Shown: positions 12,351 through 24,540, counted from the stretch's first letter. The stretch is DNA of 64,000 bases from Bolinopsis microptera (GCF_026151205.1 NC_087079.1:7430635-7494634), one strand, 5' to 3'. Translations and numbers: made by a program. The notes: generated by a model from the sequence alone, not told the origin.

Positions 12351-12613
12351 TCTTGTAGTTGTAACCAGGTTAGAAGTTATCTCATTGCTATTTGCTATCA
12401 GTAATTTAGTTTCTGCTGATAGCGCTCGATGGCGATTGGCGATTGGCGCAATCCAGCGCTAACTAGCGCTAGCTTGCGCTAGTTAGCGCAAATTTATTGT
12501 TTGCGCTAGCTAGTGTTAAAAGACGCTAACACGCGCTAGTTGTTAACGGGTGGTACTCTTAAAATATTTATTTCAAAGATAAACCTACATCAATATAAAC
12601 CTACGAGTGACTA
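12351..12613. other. upstream region of the DCST gene
   Basis: It contains a cluster of inverted GCGCTAG/CTAGCGC words at about 12450-12540 (AGCGCTAACTAGCGCTAGC and variants), able to form several small hairpins. No clear TATA box or other promoter element was recognised. Confidence 0.45.
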
Positions 12614-12777
12614 CCTTATCGGACCTTATTTGGACGGACATTAATTGAACGCTGGAGGCCCTAACGTTCATCATAATGTCCGTTCAAATAAAGTCCGTCC
12701 AAGTTAAAGTCCGTGCTTTTTGTCCAGAATATGACAACTATGAGAACTTTATTGTGCAGTAAGTTAACGACGGAAAG

Positions 12778-13002
12778 GTTCTCCTTGGTCTGCCGGAGGC
12801 ACAGAAAACTCTACTAGTATATGATGTTTTTAGGGGGCACTTTGCAAAAAAAGTCAACGAAATAATGGCACTCAACAACATAGTTCATGAGCTAGTCCCC
12901 ACCAACATTACACACTTGTTTCAGCCTCCAGATATTACGGTAAATTGTGTTGCCAAGGACATTGTCCGACGTTGTTATAGTTCATATTACTCAGGGAGGT
13001 AA
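12778..13002 (+). pseudogene. DDE_1 transposase fragment, first part
   Basis: An open + strand stretch reads LLVYDVFRGHF, then a VPTNITHLFQPPD motif and VAKDIVRRCY before a stop. These match the pogo/Tigger DDE_1 blocks in which an Asp of the catalytic triad sits in the WDVFRG-like motif and a late conserved Asp in LFQPLD. The N-terminal DNA-binding region and first catalytic Asp are missing. The fragment ends at a TAA just past the sequence duplicated at 14254-14310. Confidence 0.8.
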
Positions 13003-14253
13003 TGAAATGGACAACAGTGCTAGAAAAGCTCCATGCCCGTATTAATTTGCACGCAGTAATCGATACGCGTATTCAAATACTATTGGTGGTGTTGGGCAAG
13101 ATCAGGACTGCGGCCACACGAGTTTTAACGGAATATAGTTGATCCCAGAAACTTGCGGGACAACAAAATGCGATTATAATATCGATAACGACCGCAGCGA
13201 CGGTATTAGTACAGTGAGAAAAATTAAATCGTAAACATGTTTGAGTTTGTAGCGTATATATGACGCTTTGCCCTTGTCAGAGGGTCTATCATTATGAGTT
13301 TAGATTGAAATTGGCTAATCTCCTCTGAATTGAATACAAATAACACACGTTATTGCCGACGTTTCGCCACCATGGCTTCTTCAAGGCGGAACACAAACTT
13401 TGTTACATAGTGACCTGGTAAATATCCAAATTAATACATAAAACTCTGAGAAAGATTAAAATAAAATAGGAAGATTCTAAGCGGTAGAAAATTTTAAAGC
13501 AAAAGATAGAAGTTAGGCCAAAGAATCTAGAACTGTCCAAAATTTGAGAGCTAGACCAACGTACACAAACCGTAACAAAAATAACTTCCTACTCCCTAAC
13601 ATATTCGGGGAAACTGAAAAGGGTGCCACGTATATATCTGTTGATGACATTTACATAATAGCCCATGTGGTCTTTTGCCACGAGTCTGCTTCAGGTGAGA
13701 GCTGAGTGTTTATTTTAGGAAGTAACTGCTTGATATACAGTGATTGCCAGATCATTCGGTCTGCGTAATCCTTACATACTTTGAGGACTTCGAATTTAAA
13801 TGGTTCGGTAGGAATTTCTTTTATTTCAGGGTGTGACATGAGATAAACATGTTTACCTTTTTTTAAAAGCTGTGCCTGAAATCTGTGTGAATCGAAAAGA
13901 GAGAGCCAAAAAATCGGATATATTTTTTTGAGCGTATTAATACAGTGAAAAATTGGCCATGGAACTAGAGGGTTATCAATGACCTATTTAACTCGACAGT
14001 AGCAAACAACTCTATACAGCAACGTGTACACTGAACTGTCTGTCTGAACATCAGACAAAGGGAAAAAATAAAGCGGTCAAACACGTCTACAGAACCTACA
14101 CGCACTTCCATTTTAAATTATATTTTCTCGTACAAACGATAATCAAAAGTAAAAAATAAACTCTGTAATTCGCTTCCTAATATCACCCTGGCTAGTGAGT
14201 AAAGTATCTACGTAACATTTCCGTATAAATACGTGATTAATAACAATAAATCG
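13003..14253. other. 1.3-kb sequence separating the two transposase pieces
   Basis: A block of about 50 bp (CCAAGGACATTGTCCGACG onward through ATTACTCAGG) occurs at 12953-12995 and again at 14259-14303, so this stretch sits between two copies of transposase sequence. That fits an insertion or duplication within the element. No coding function was recognised; the small minus-strand ORF at 13651-13839 has no recognisable motif. Confidence 0.5.
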
Positions 14254-14336
14254 TGTTGCCAAGGACATTGTCCGACGTTGTTATAGTTCATATTACTCAG
14301 GGGAGGTAATGAAACAGTGCTCGGAAAGCTCCACGT

Positions 14337-14438
14337 GATGTTAAGGTTAGCCAAAAGTTATCTAAGATAAAACCACTTCATGCCGAATGGCTTGTAAAAG
14401 TTAACACTGAAATGCAGGACTGGGGTAGTTTGATATGA
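14337..14438 (+). pseudogene. DDE_1 transposase fragment, C-terminal part
   Basis: The open frame reads LSKIKPLHAEWLVKV, the block that follows the DDE domain in pogo/Tigger transposases (consensus near LSxIKPLHAxWL), then stops. In an intact element it would follow 12778-13002 closely; here it is displaced by about 1.3 kb. Confidence 0.75.
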
Positions 14439-14869
14439 TTGATTGGGGGACTGGTCTGTAGTACCAGCCAATGTTTACTCAAAAGTAATATATAAATAAG
14501 TTAAATATTCATCCCCGAAGGGCACGCAGATTATGATTGTGATATTATCTATAAAAACTATTCAATTAAAAGTTAATTGGTCGAGTCGACTGGCCCTGAT
14601 CTGCAAACATATTAATTGATATTAGTAACTTTATGATGCTGCCTCACCGCAATTAGGTGTACTAGCAGGAACCCGTATAACCCTAAAATGGTGTCAAGAC
14701 TCAAGAGACCAAAATAATTATTACCTATTTAATTCGCGTTTTTGACACCACTTGGGGTACCAAATTTTGGGCTCTAAAACTCCTTCCTCTTGGCCAATTT
14801 TTTATTTTTTCATGCTGATTTGGAGGCCATAAAAGCATTTGACCCAGTCAAAAAAGTTTCGGTTGTATA

Positions 14870-14996
14870 TATTTTACGGTTTTTGTGGAAATTTGCGTTA
14901 AAGTTGATGCCGTGGTGTCAGTAAAATGGCACAGATAAATATATATACATACATATATATATCGTCTCGCTTTATATATAGTAAGATTATCAGTGT
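14870..14996. repeat. dispersed repeat, inverted partner at 18775-18915
   Basis: About 130 bp including TTACGGTTTTTGTGGAAATT and the ATATATCGTCTCGCTTTATA tail recurs as its reverse complement at about 18775-18915. Unclassified; probably the end of a small transposon family. It lies inside the pogo-like element. Confidence 0.65.
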
Positions 14997-15388
14997 AGAT
15001 ATGCGCTATGTGGCAGTGAAATAAGGAATGTGCTGTTAGAATGACCTAAAAAAAGGTTTCCATAAAGATATAGAAATCACTGATGCATGGCCGACTATTT
15101 TATGCACAAAAACCCATTCGATGAAGATGACATGTGATATTATACACTGATCATGTACATATATTCTAACATTTTTACTGCTTAACGACTGCTTTTCTTA
15201 CTAATTACTGTATAATTATAAAAAATTGATTTAAAAAATCATTTGCTGAAATAAAAAACGTCAAAAAAATGAAAAAATTCGGATTTTTAATGGTTTTGAT
15301 TGCCTTTCAGCGTTCATATTCATGTCCGTTCATTATTATGTCCGTTCATTTAATGCAAATGTTCGTCCAAATAAGGTCCGATAAGGTA

Positions 15389-15800
15389 TAATAATAATAA
15401 TACATTTCTATTTGCTAGGTCATATAATATTAATATGCACTTTGTGATTTTTTTTTCTTGCGTTGCAAGCCCTGTTTCTTATAAAAAACAACCACTGTTG
15501 TAGATACACACAGTCTCTACGCCTTTATCCTCTGGTCCCTAGGGTCAGCTGAGTCCGGGCCAGAGGAAAATCACCGATTGCCAAGGTTTGATGCCTAGGC
15601 AGTCGAGACCTCTTATTGAGACCCGATATAATAAATTGTTTTGTCAGCTATATAGAACTCTTTACAAACTCAACTCTTGGCGGACAGCCTCAAATCAGTG
15701 TCTACACACTACATTTTGTTTTTTTTAAAACATATTTTTAATCACTGTTATCAGACATTATGAGTCCTATATAAGGCTACATTTAGTCCACGAATCTGAG
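15389..15800. other. non-coding interval
   Basis: AT-rich with no exon seen. It begins with a short (TAA)n-like tract right after the pogo element's TA target site. Confidence 0.5.
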
Positions 15801-16205
15801 CTATGCACTCAAAGTCCTGTTTAGACGTGGAGGCGTCTTGCGAACGAGACGAAAGTGTCCAACGTCAATAATCTTCCCGCTCCTTATCACCCATGAACGC
15901 CTGCTCGATTCCTCCTCAATTGTCTGCCTCAGCTTTTCAACAAGCTAACAAGACTACGGTGAGTCTACTGCTGTTCCTGTTTGGCGAAGCAAACATCTTG
16001 TTCCAGGGGTCACCACGCATGCGGAATTTTGGGATGTCTTTTAAAATTCTCTGGACGTACTCAGGGACTGAGGGACTGAGGGACTGCTCATTGTAACTTT
16101 GATCGGAGCATTGGCTGCCCGACCAACTTTTTCCCACTTGACGATTTCACCCGTCGTCACGTTACATTCTGACACCACATCAAGCACCTGATGTTGTCTC
16201 GCCAT
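15801..16205 (-). pseudogene. decayed element ORF with an SPxRT-like motif
   Basis: Three minus-strand frames chain into one apparent coding fragment: the segment from the ATG at 16205 (GEIVKWEKVGRAANAPIKVT), a second with YVQRILKDIPKFRMRG and SPNR, and a third (EKLRQTIEEE ... RSGKIIDVGHF) ending at a stop at 15801. The first switch falls in the small tandem repeat CAGGGACTGAGGGACTGAGG (about 16063-16083), which explains a frameshift. The layout (KVTxSS ... SPxRTxxER ... LVxxLK) resembles accessory ORFs of invertebrate non-LTR elements as I recall them. The family name is uncertain; the broken frame is visible. Confidence 0.5.
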
Positions 16206-17129
16206 TGCTTGTCCTCTCCCTTTCCGACATGTTCTTCATTCACACCGAAGAGTAGGAAACTGCATCGCTTCTCTTCAGCGTATTTCTCTTTCTTTCAGCC
16301 ACGCCCATTATATTTGGTCCCAATTATGCCCAATTATGCCAAATTACCTTAAAATGCTCAAACCCCCTGATTTTAGGTGCTTTACTTGTAGCCAGTGGTC
16401 TCTTGAACTCGTATATGAATTTTCATTACGATTAACGGACAAAAAATTGCTGAGTTATGGGCCAAAAACCATATGCCCATATTTCGGCATACGCTCTTAA
16501 TTTGATCGATTTTGTCCCATAAATTGGTCAAGTATTAATATTTTTGAATGAAACCAACTTTATATGGAAGGTAAGCCTAAACTACATTCTCTATGATTAT
16601 CAGCTCAATATCTATCAACACATGTATATTCTGTGTTCAAATAGTCGCAAAAAATTAACAAAATTACCCATATCTCAGTTCGCGATAATCGCGGAATAGA
16701 ACTGATTTCGCTCAAAACAATAGAACTCGATAGGGTTTCAATATTTTTTCATGAAAAGGTAAATTCCGTTTTTAAGATGTTAGGTAAAAACTTAAAACTT
16801 ATGTTATCTTGTAGATTTGTGACAGACAACACTGGTCTGGGAGGGGGATTTGTTTAAAAAATATAAGAGATACGGAAAGTCTGTTTTAACAGGAGCTTTC
16901 AAAATATTTGTGTAAATTGTCTTCAAACAACACTGGTCGTCCGACTTAAATCAGTGATCTCTCAGATTTAACGTGAAGTTCAAGTATAATTCGGTCGTGA
17001 CTCGTGAATTAAAATATTCTTTTTATCTACGCAGTACTCATGTGATAAAATATTCTTTGATAACATTTAAAATTGAAAGTAAACCCAGAACCAACACTGC
17101 TTTGTTTTTTATTTTTGCGACTGCAAGTC
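16206..17129. other. non-coding interval
   Basis: No gene, strong repeat or RNA gene recognised; AT-rich with scattered short ORFs lacking splice or family support. Confidence 0.5.
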
Positions 17130-17209
17130 TTACTGGGCCGCGCTCAGCCTGTCATTCCGCCTAATCTCTATTCGGTTTATGAACATGATAGCCTGAGGTC
17201 CCCAGGTAA
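17130..17209. mobile_element. 80-bp miniature element, copy 1
   Basis: Starts TTACTGGG and ends CCCAGGTAA, with the 9-bp direct repeat CTGCAAGTC immediately outside both ends (17121-17129 and 17210-17218). Near-identical copies are at 26349-26422 and 27215-27293, each with its own TSD, so the unit is mobile. It is far too short to code and must be moved by another transposase; no class is assigned. Confidence 0.85.
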
Positions 17210-17227
17210 CTGCAAGTCACGAGTAAT

Positions 17228-17300
17228 TATATACAGGGTGCTGGGTGGCCCAGAAGTAACTGCCCGCACGCAACTTTTTAATAACTAGCTTCACGTTATT
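17228..17300. mobile_element. half copy of a CAGGGTGGCCCAGAAGTAACT element
   Basis: CAGGGTG...GGCCCAGAAGTAACTGCCC and the following CGCACGCAAC/TTTAATAACT words match one arm of the palindromic element at 42757-42900. Only one arm is present. Ends of this style are common in Tc1/mariner-type MITEs, but that is inference. Confidence 0.55.
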
Positions 17301-19689
17301 CTTCTTATATAACTCCACTTTTGACCTATTTGGCGGCCACTTATCATTTCAAAATCGCACCGGTTTTTTTCAGGGGATGAGATTACAAAACTTATTGCAC
17401 TGTTTTGAGAGTGACCGAAAACTTATTAGGTATGGTTACTAAACTAATTGCACTGATTCCCTGAAAGATGCTTTAGTGTATTATTATTACACTTTCGAGC
17501 CATATTCAGCAGGAAAGCAGTATTAGCATTACTTGCCTCGGCATGAAGTCAGGCAGATAGTTAAAGAGAGCTCGATATAAAATGAGGAGCTATCTCAAAC
17601 CGCATACGTTACTACTTTGAGGTGCCGATTTAGGTATTAACTTAACTCAACTACCCGAGGTAGATTGACGACAGTAAGTAAGATGGTGACACTCATTAAT
17701 TTTGTTTGTGTTTGAGATATAAATTTAATCCTTACATTGATATAATACAACACAGTATGAAGCAAGGGCAGATTTCTCACGGTGTCGGGGGCTAATATCC
17801 TTATCAGTGTGTCACGTGACAGTTATTTCTCGAAATCAGTAATATGGGCCGGTGTCACGTGAAATAGTAGGTTCACGTGACCACTGCGTACGAGTCACCA
17901 GAACGAATCATCTCCAAGCATACATGGCGTGTGCAGCCCCAACGGGTGACCGACAACTGAACCCAATTGCAATCGGGTTCATGAACCTAGTTCCCACGCA
18001 GTTAAGAGACACCCAATCAGCTGAGTTGGGTGACCACTGACCAATCAGCTTAAATCCCAAAACGAAAACTGAAACCAGGTCATATCACATCTGCACCGAA
18101 ATCGGAGTTTTTCAAATTTAGCACACGCTTTGGCCACAGCCTGAATTTCAAAAACAGCAAAACGTGTAAAAGGCCTAGCTGGACAATTTGGCAATAGATA
18201 TCATTTTCAAACATAGTTTCAATAACTAGTATAATAATACGATCTTAAATGCGTATTAGAGCCTGCAAGCATCTCTTGCGAAATAAGTTTAGTTCGAAAA
18301 AGGGATGCATATTGCAATCTCTCGAAACAAATTACAGGAAATTTCCTTCCAGAATCGAAATCTAGCAAATAGCAATGTGAAATGATAAATCCAGAAAGAT
18401 GTTGTTGTGCCAATTTTATTAACAATAAAGAGTCAAAGGAAAAGTCCTACAAATTTCGAAAAATATGCTTACAGTAATAGATCTTACTCACAAAGAGGGT
18501 ACAACATGCAAAGAGGGAGCAGCGGGAAGAATTCTTAGAAAATTTGTTTTAAGGAATGAATTCTAGCAATGAGGTAATGTAAATTTGGACTTCAAGGGGC
18601 AAACTGTGTCCTGTAATGTAATCAGTAATGTTATCTGAATTTTAGGATCGCTAGGCTTCTGAACTTCTGATGAATCCTGACATGTAATATGTTTTGTTTT
18701 AAAATTTAAAGACCTTTGATTCACACACCAAAACTTTTAATTTGATCAAATTACAAATATCCTAATATATACGTCTCTTATCTTACTATATATAAAGCGA
18801 GACGATATATATAGATATATCCGTACCATTTTACTGACACCACGGCATCAACTTTAACACGAATTTCCGCAAAAACCGTAAAAGATATACAACTGAAACT
18901 TTTTTAATCCTTGGTTCCTGAACTTCTGATGAATCCTGACATGTAATATCGGAATATGTAATATAAATTATCAGATTTCTGGTTCATGCCAGCTCACAGC
19001 TGGATTGTATCCTGCTAATTTACTTGAAGATACTGAACACGGCACAGAAGAGTAACTAGCAATGTTTTTTGAAATTTATAAATCGGCAACTATCGTGCAG
19101 TTAGACTGCAGTAAGAGTTAGACAGGATAGGCCAAAAAGTTGGGATAGGCCAAAAAGTTGGCCCCCTACACCCCTGGTTCTATGCATATCATGTAACAGA
19201 TCGTTTGCAAACGTTATTATTTAATATTTATATATAAATATGAAACGTCAATCTAGTTTTGAAATTTGTTTATCTAATGACTGTTTCATTTGTTTGTGAG
19301 AAAAAAACAGTACGATTAGTTTATAATCGCATTGTTTTGAGAGCAAATTATAACAACATACCTTAGGAGCGTAGGGCCAACAAATTTGGGTCAAGAATGT
19401 AAGCTCACTAAAATGCAATTCATATATAATGCTCTACTAAAATTTTGGTATACTTCAAAATTAGTCGCCGCAAAATTTAGTCACGTGAAATTTGGTTTAC
19501 AACAATTTTAGTCAAAAGTTTGAGTAAATTTATGGTAGACTAAATTTGTCGTTCTTAAGGTATACCATTATTCCAGAGACGTGTGTAAAAAGCTTTTAGT
19601 TCCTTTTTTAAATTTCCGTTCATCAGATTTTCCCACTTCTTTTAGTTTGTATATATTTTCAATTGTATATGATTCGTATTTGTTATTTG
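17301..19689. other. intergenic repeats, no gene seen
   Basis: About 2.4 kb without a supported exon. It holds the inverted partner (18775-18915) of the repeat at 14870-14996 and the duplicated words GATAGGCCAAAAAGTTGG (19126-19160) and CTGATGAATCCTGACATGTA (about 18667 and 18926). Short ORFs here have no family resemblance. Confidence 0.5.
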
Positions 19690-21823
19690 ACCAAAACCCA
19701 TAATCATGGGTAGAGTGGACCGCTGCCAGTGTCTCTCTTTCCCAAACAAAAGGAAATGATATTAATTTGATTGACCGTTTTCAAATGCAAAATGATACCG
19801 AGAATGAAATCGGTCGCTCGCTTTTCCCATTCATTCACGGCTTATAGTTATACGAATTGTAATAGGTTTCGATAAATTACATCGATCACTGTATGCTGTA
19901 ATAATCTCTTTGGGTTGCGTTCGGGTCGATACCTAGTATTTCGGGATAAGGGTGGTAGTTAGTGAATTAGCTGAAGTTTATTGAATCTTTATTGCTGAGT
20001 ACAGCTGTCTTCAGGTATGGTAGTTCTTCTTAATCTATTACATTTGTAATTGTAAATGAATGGGAAAAGCGAGCGACCGATTTCATTCTCGGTATCATTT
20101 TGCATTTGAAAACGGTCAATCAAATTAATATCATTTCCTTTTGTTTGGGAAAGAGAGACACTGGCAGCGGTCCACTCTACCCATGATTATGGGTTTTGGT
20201 CAAATATCATCTCTTTTTGATAAATGTCAGGGTACTTTATAAAGTCGAAATATAAACTGATATCTTCAATAATAAGGAGGAAGTTTCAACGATTTCGAAA
20301 TTTTTCCTTTGAAAACATTTCCTTGTGTTTGGGTAAGCATATCGGTCGATCACTGACTGAATTTGCCACTTTATACTCATTCAAGTTGGCATTAAATTTA
20401 TATATAATGACATTGAACTGTCGTGGTAAAGCAGAATTTGTTCGAAATCACGAATGAGCAAAATTATCACCTTTCGCACCTGCAAACTATGAGCGGACGT
20501 TGCGTGCGCATCCAATATTGAATCGCCGTAAATTTTTGCGTGTTGGTGTTTTATATATAGTTTGATAAGCATGCAAAGTTTCAAAGTATTTCGAGAAGAA
20601 CTGTAATCACCACGGCACACCAAAGTTGACAGAAAATGGTAAAAACAGCAATTTTCAGTGATTTTAGCAATTTTTAATCAATTTGGGCGTGTCCCCACGT
20701 GTGCATCTTTTCGATTTTTAACTTTAAAACTAGCCTAATGCACAATTTATACCTATAGGAAGCAGAACTGAGCTCCACAACCCAAGGGATAGCCCAACAC
20801 CAGAGAATACTAAATCGCAAAATTGAAGTTTTTATAAAATAATTCTTCAAAAAAGCACTAACTTCAATGGCAAATATCTTTATGAAGGAGCAAGGTAGGG
20901 AAACTTTCCGGTAGATTTTCAGAATGCTTAAACAATTATCTAACTTCAACATATCCTCAAATTTTGAATAAAATTACTCTTTTATGGCGTAAAATCGATT
21001 TTAAAAGTGATTACTTTGTCAAAAAACAGGTTTTTAAAATGGTTAACTTGATGACGTCATCAAGTGGTAATGATGACGTTAAATTACTTTTTAATATAAT
21101 GTAAACTAAAGTCTAAACAATTATCTTCAAGACCTGTGGTCCGAGATGGCTGTATCTTTAAAGCTTCTGAATCTACGGACACCTTAATATAGCCTATAAT
21201 TTACTGGCAAAGCGTCTATCCCTGAATATATATGTATATCTGTATATCTGTATATCTGTATATGTCCCGACAATCTGTCGTAAAACAGGGGTTCTAGAAA
21301 ACCCATTTCCCGATGCTCCTGAAACTTGAAACTTTTTTGCAGTCGATTTGGTTAACGTCTAGACGCCCTGCAAATTTTCAGATCTCTAACACAATTTTAA
21401 CATGGTTTTTAAGGCACCTGAATATGGCGATTTTGGGTTTTTTACCGAATTTCGTATAACATGCTGGCGCGTATTTTGCGCAAATTTCTTAAAAACCTTC
21501 ACATAACTATTTCTTATTCCTGTCATATTTAACATTAAATTAGAATGTTTTGAACATAAATATACCTGCTGAACTACTTTCGATGAGTCTTAATGCCTGA
21601 AAAACAATAAAGGGGTATAATAGTAAAGGGGGTATAAAAGTCAAGCCCAAGGGGGTAAATAGTAAAGGGGGTAAATAGTAAAGGGGTTAAATAGTAAAAG
21701 GGGTAAATAGTAAAGGGGGTAAATAGTAAAGGGGGTAAATAGTAAAGGGGGTAAATAGTAAAGGGGGTAAATAGTATTGTGAATATAAGAGGCACGGTCA
21801 TGCTTGCCAGCATTGTGATAGTT
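19690..21823. repeat. 2.1-kb repeat family, copy A (palindromic head plus 1.6-kb body)
   Basis: The head (19690-20208) is a fold-back: CCAAAACCCATAATCATGGG and the following arm, with the CCGCTGCCAGTGTCTCTC word, return as the reverse complement ending at about 20208. The body (20209-21823) recurs with moderate divergence at 48064-49653, where it again follows the same tip. The body ends in a GGGGGTAAATAGTAAAG minisatellite (about 21608-21775). Solo arms occur near 53254-53420 and 56826-56985. No coding capacity recognised; the matching ORFs in the two bodies (20674-20952 and 48486-48716) reflect homology, not evident selection. Confidence 0.75.
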
Positions 21824-21924
21824 TCTCAGAATTTATGTTAATAAATGATGCAAAGAATTACATGGATCTAGTCAAAACCGCTTTTTTTTATTGTGTAGAA
21901 GTTCAGCAATGAAATATATATATA

Positions 21925-22432
21925 CCTTACAAGACTTTTTTGTGGCGGACCAATTTGCGACGACCGAAATTTTGGCGGTCCGAAAATATGGCGAAATTGA
22001 ACAAAAACCGTCAAATTTCGGACGTCACAGAAAATAAGGGTATTTTTCATCATTTTTTGTGACAGTAAGCAGTAAGGAAATTTCTGAAATTCGGCAAAAT
22101 CATGTTCAAACTTAGTCTGTATTAAGACTGTAAGAGACTTTCATGTTAGCACATACGTGTATTTTAATGCAAATTTAAACTGTATTGCTTGACATTCAAT
22201 TCGTCATTGGTGTGGTGATAATTTGTCCCAAGATGCCAGAATTTATTTATTTATTTTACTTGATATTACTTTTAAGAAACAAAATAAAGCAGTGAAGGCA
22301 CAGTCATTGAAATAAGCTAAAAGATAATGCGACGGATTCTATTACGACGACCGAAATTTTGGCGGTCCGAAAATATGGCGAAATTTTCGGAAAACCGCCA
22401 CATTTCGTACGTTATAAATATGTCTTGTAAGG
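21925..22432. mobile_element. 508-bp MITE with CCTTACAAGAC TIRs and TA target site
   Basis: Starts CCTTACAAGAC at 21925 and ends GTCTTGTAAGG at 22432, with TA on both sides. Subterminal blocks containing GACGACCGAAATTTTGGCGG occur near both ends. The TA target suggests a Tc1/mariner-mobilised non-autonomous element. Confidence 0.7.
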
Positions 22433-22540
22433 TATATACAAAGAAACACCGAACTTGTATATAATTATATACAACGGTGTTTCTTTCTCTTTTTAGCAAA
22501 GTACTCAACTAATGCCGTAATGGATAGGAGCTATCTATTA

Positions 22541-22634
22541 GCGTGACAAAGTAAACGATGTTTTCACTGAAGATTGTTGTTCACACATCCATGAAACTTT
22601 TAGTTTGACGAAAACATCGTTTACTTTGTCACGC
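22541..22634. repeat. 94-bp hairpin element
   Basis: GCGTGACAAAGTAAACGATG plus TTTTC on the left is matched by its exact reverse complement on the right, with a roughly 44-bp loop. It may be a tiny palindromic MITE; no clear TSD was resolved. Confidence 0.6.
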
Positions 22635-23848
22635 TTATATATATAGTTTTTATTGTTTATAAGCACTAAACAGTCCTACCATAAAATTATGATTATAAAA
22701 TTAAAAGACGTAATAATTTCGTGATAACGTCAATAAATAAATATGCTCGTATAAATCAATTCAATGGTCAATACAATACCAAATTCGGAAAGTTTAATTG
22801 ATTAAATTTTAATAGAATTGCAGTTGGTTCGATAAATTAACAAAGTTCAACAAAATAAATGGTAGAAAGAGTAAAAATTTAACAAGGTTATTAAACTCCA
22901 ATTCAAAGCCAACCAACTAATTTCATAGAGTGAAGATATTGTGAAAATCTCAATCACATAAAGATTGAATAAATGTCATTTCGGCGGATTAATCTGGCTG
23001 ACAATAAGATCGTCTGATGAGATAGATTACCAAACTGTCTCCCGTCATCAGGTGTTACCCGTCGTATCCAGTGTATTTCGCTGCAGATATTCACTTATCA
23101 TCGTACTATACCTGAGTTTAATGTGATGAGATTTCGTGGTAAATACAACTTTTACAAAAACAAATTACACCAGAGCAATTACAACACCCAGTAACGATCA
23201 ACATTTTAACGATAATATGATAAAAGGATAAACTAGGATATCAATTATAAGCAAACAAACATAATCGTTTATGTAATTACCTTTCTTCGAATAATCCAAA
23301 ATTTCGACTCTGAACAGATTGAGATGTTTTATCCTGACAGGTACTAGAGTTAATCCTGAGATTAGAGTTTCTAATGATATATTGACGATATCTTAGTTAA
23401 TCAGCTGTTTTTCCTTACATTTTGTTTTTTTTCCTAATTTTTTTGTTCCGTGGGTTGAAAATAATTTCCCTGCCCTGCCGTTAACCTCGCCTATACACCG
23501 GAAACCGGCACCCCTGTACCCTGTACCACCTGTACTACTACTACCCCAACCTAAAGTAGCCTTTTTTAACTTTAATATTTTCCTTTGTATCTTACAGCGA
23601 CTGCATGATATTATTTATTCTCTGTACCTAGCGACTGCATGATATTATTTATTCTCTGTAGTGCAATGCAGTCGTCAGGGTAGTCAATGCAGTCCTCCTC
23701 TCCTATTGGATAATAGTTAGGGGTTAGTGTTGTCCTTATCATCATTATTATCGTGGTAATAAATAATGATGGGGTATGTATTCTAATTTATTGGATTTGA
23801 AATGACTGCAGTTTAAGTCTAGATGACGAAGCGACAAAATGATACAAT
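22635..23848. other. 3' flank of the minus-strand gene, no gene seen
   Basis: AT-rich. A 33-bp direct duplication (GCGACTGCATGATATTATTT onward) lies at about 23598 and 23631. The 3' UTR of the gene at 23849 should fall at the right end of this stretch. Confidence 0.5.
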
Positions 23849-24525
23849 TTAAGTTATTGTAAAACCTTGCGTTACGCGTCTGTATTGAGTCTTTACATAA
23901 CTCAGCCCTTTCTCTATTGATATAATGACTTGGGTAGCTCCTTTAACCGCATCAATCCAATGCATAAATTCTAAATCCCCTACCAGTTCTGAATACCCTT
24001 CTAGAAATACTTGGATAGTTCCATTTGCCATAAGCATGTCCTCATATCCAGAATATCCTTCCACATAAAATTTCCAGGCGACCATGTTGGCCAGGTATTT
24101 GTTAATACAATTAAAAATGAAATAATTGTATCGGGCAGTCCCAATTGATATTCCACCATCTTCTACGCCGTGCTCCCGAAATCTGTGTAGTAAACGAAAT
24201 TTTAAAAGTCCTTATAACATAAGCATTATGCATCAGAATGAAGTTTTCCTCTATGAACAAATAATTCCAATAGCCCACAACATAGCTCGTTTTTCTTACC
24301 TGTAGTAAATATTGCCGAAGGAAAGATATTTCCCCTCCGGATTGTACAACGTGAAATATATCCCTAGATCGCCGCCGTTTGGATCGTAGGGACCTGTTTG
24401 TTCTAGTTTCATCAGTAGAATAGAATTTTTGTTGATAGGTACCAAGTCTGGTGAGGCAAGTGTGGTTTGGTCCAAATCTTTAAAGTGCTGGTCATAAGAA
24501 AATTTCGTCTTGGGAACCTTCCACT
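23849..24525 (-). CDS. last two exons of an unrecognised protein
   Basis: Exons 24300-24525 and 23849-24182 flank a 117-bp intron with a good donor (GTAAGA) and acceptor (CTACACAG); phases match and the joined frame is open to a stop at 23849, giving about 185 residues. The upstream exon edge is set by acceptor TTTTTCAACTCAG, so an earlier exon must exist beyond 33.4 kb; none was found. The protein is acidic and aromatic-rich, with GGDLGIYFTLYN and VEDGGISIG segments and a C-terminal VIISIEKGLSYV. No domain or membrane segment was recognised and no function is proposed. The large fold-back element begins 15 bp upstream of this exon, inside the intron's pyrimidine tract. Confidence 0.6.
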
Positions 24526-24540
24526 CTGAGTTGAAAAACG

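Larger units (their letters stand above)
12614..15386. mobile_element. pogo/Tigger-like (Tc1-mariner superfamily) DNA transposon relic
   Basis: Left TIR CCTTATCGGACCTTATTTGG starts at 12614; the right end at 15386 is its inverse, with TA dinucleotides outside both (12612-12613 and 15387-15388), the standard TSD of this superfamily. The interior carries + strand transposase remnants matching the DDE_1 family of pogo/Tigger elements (separate entries). The 2773-bp length includes about 1.3 kb of extra sequence between the transposase pieces. Stops and truncation make it non-autonomous. The unit also shows GTTCATNATNATGTCCGTT words beside each end. Confidence 0.8.

Noticed and set aside
12450-12545. 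GCGCTAG palindromes as a possible operator or origin
   Set aside because: Degenerate short words without regular spacing; only composition-level symmetry is visible.
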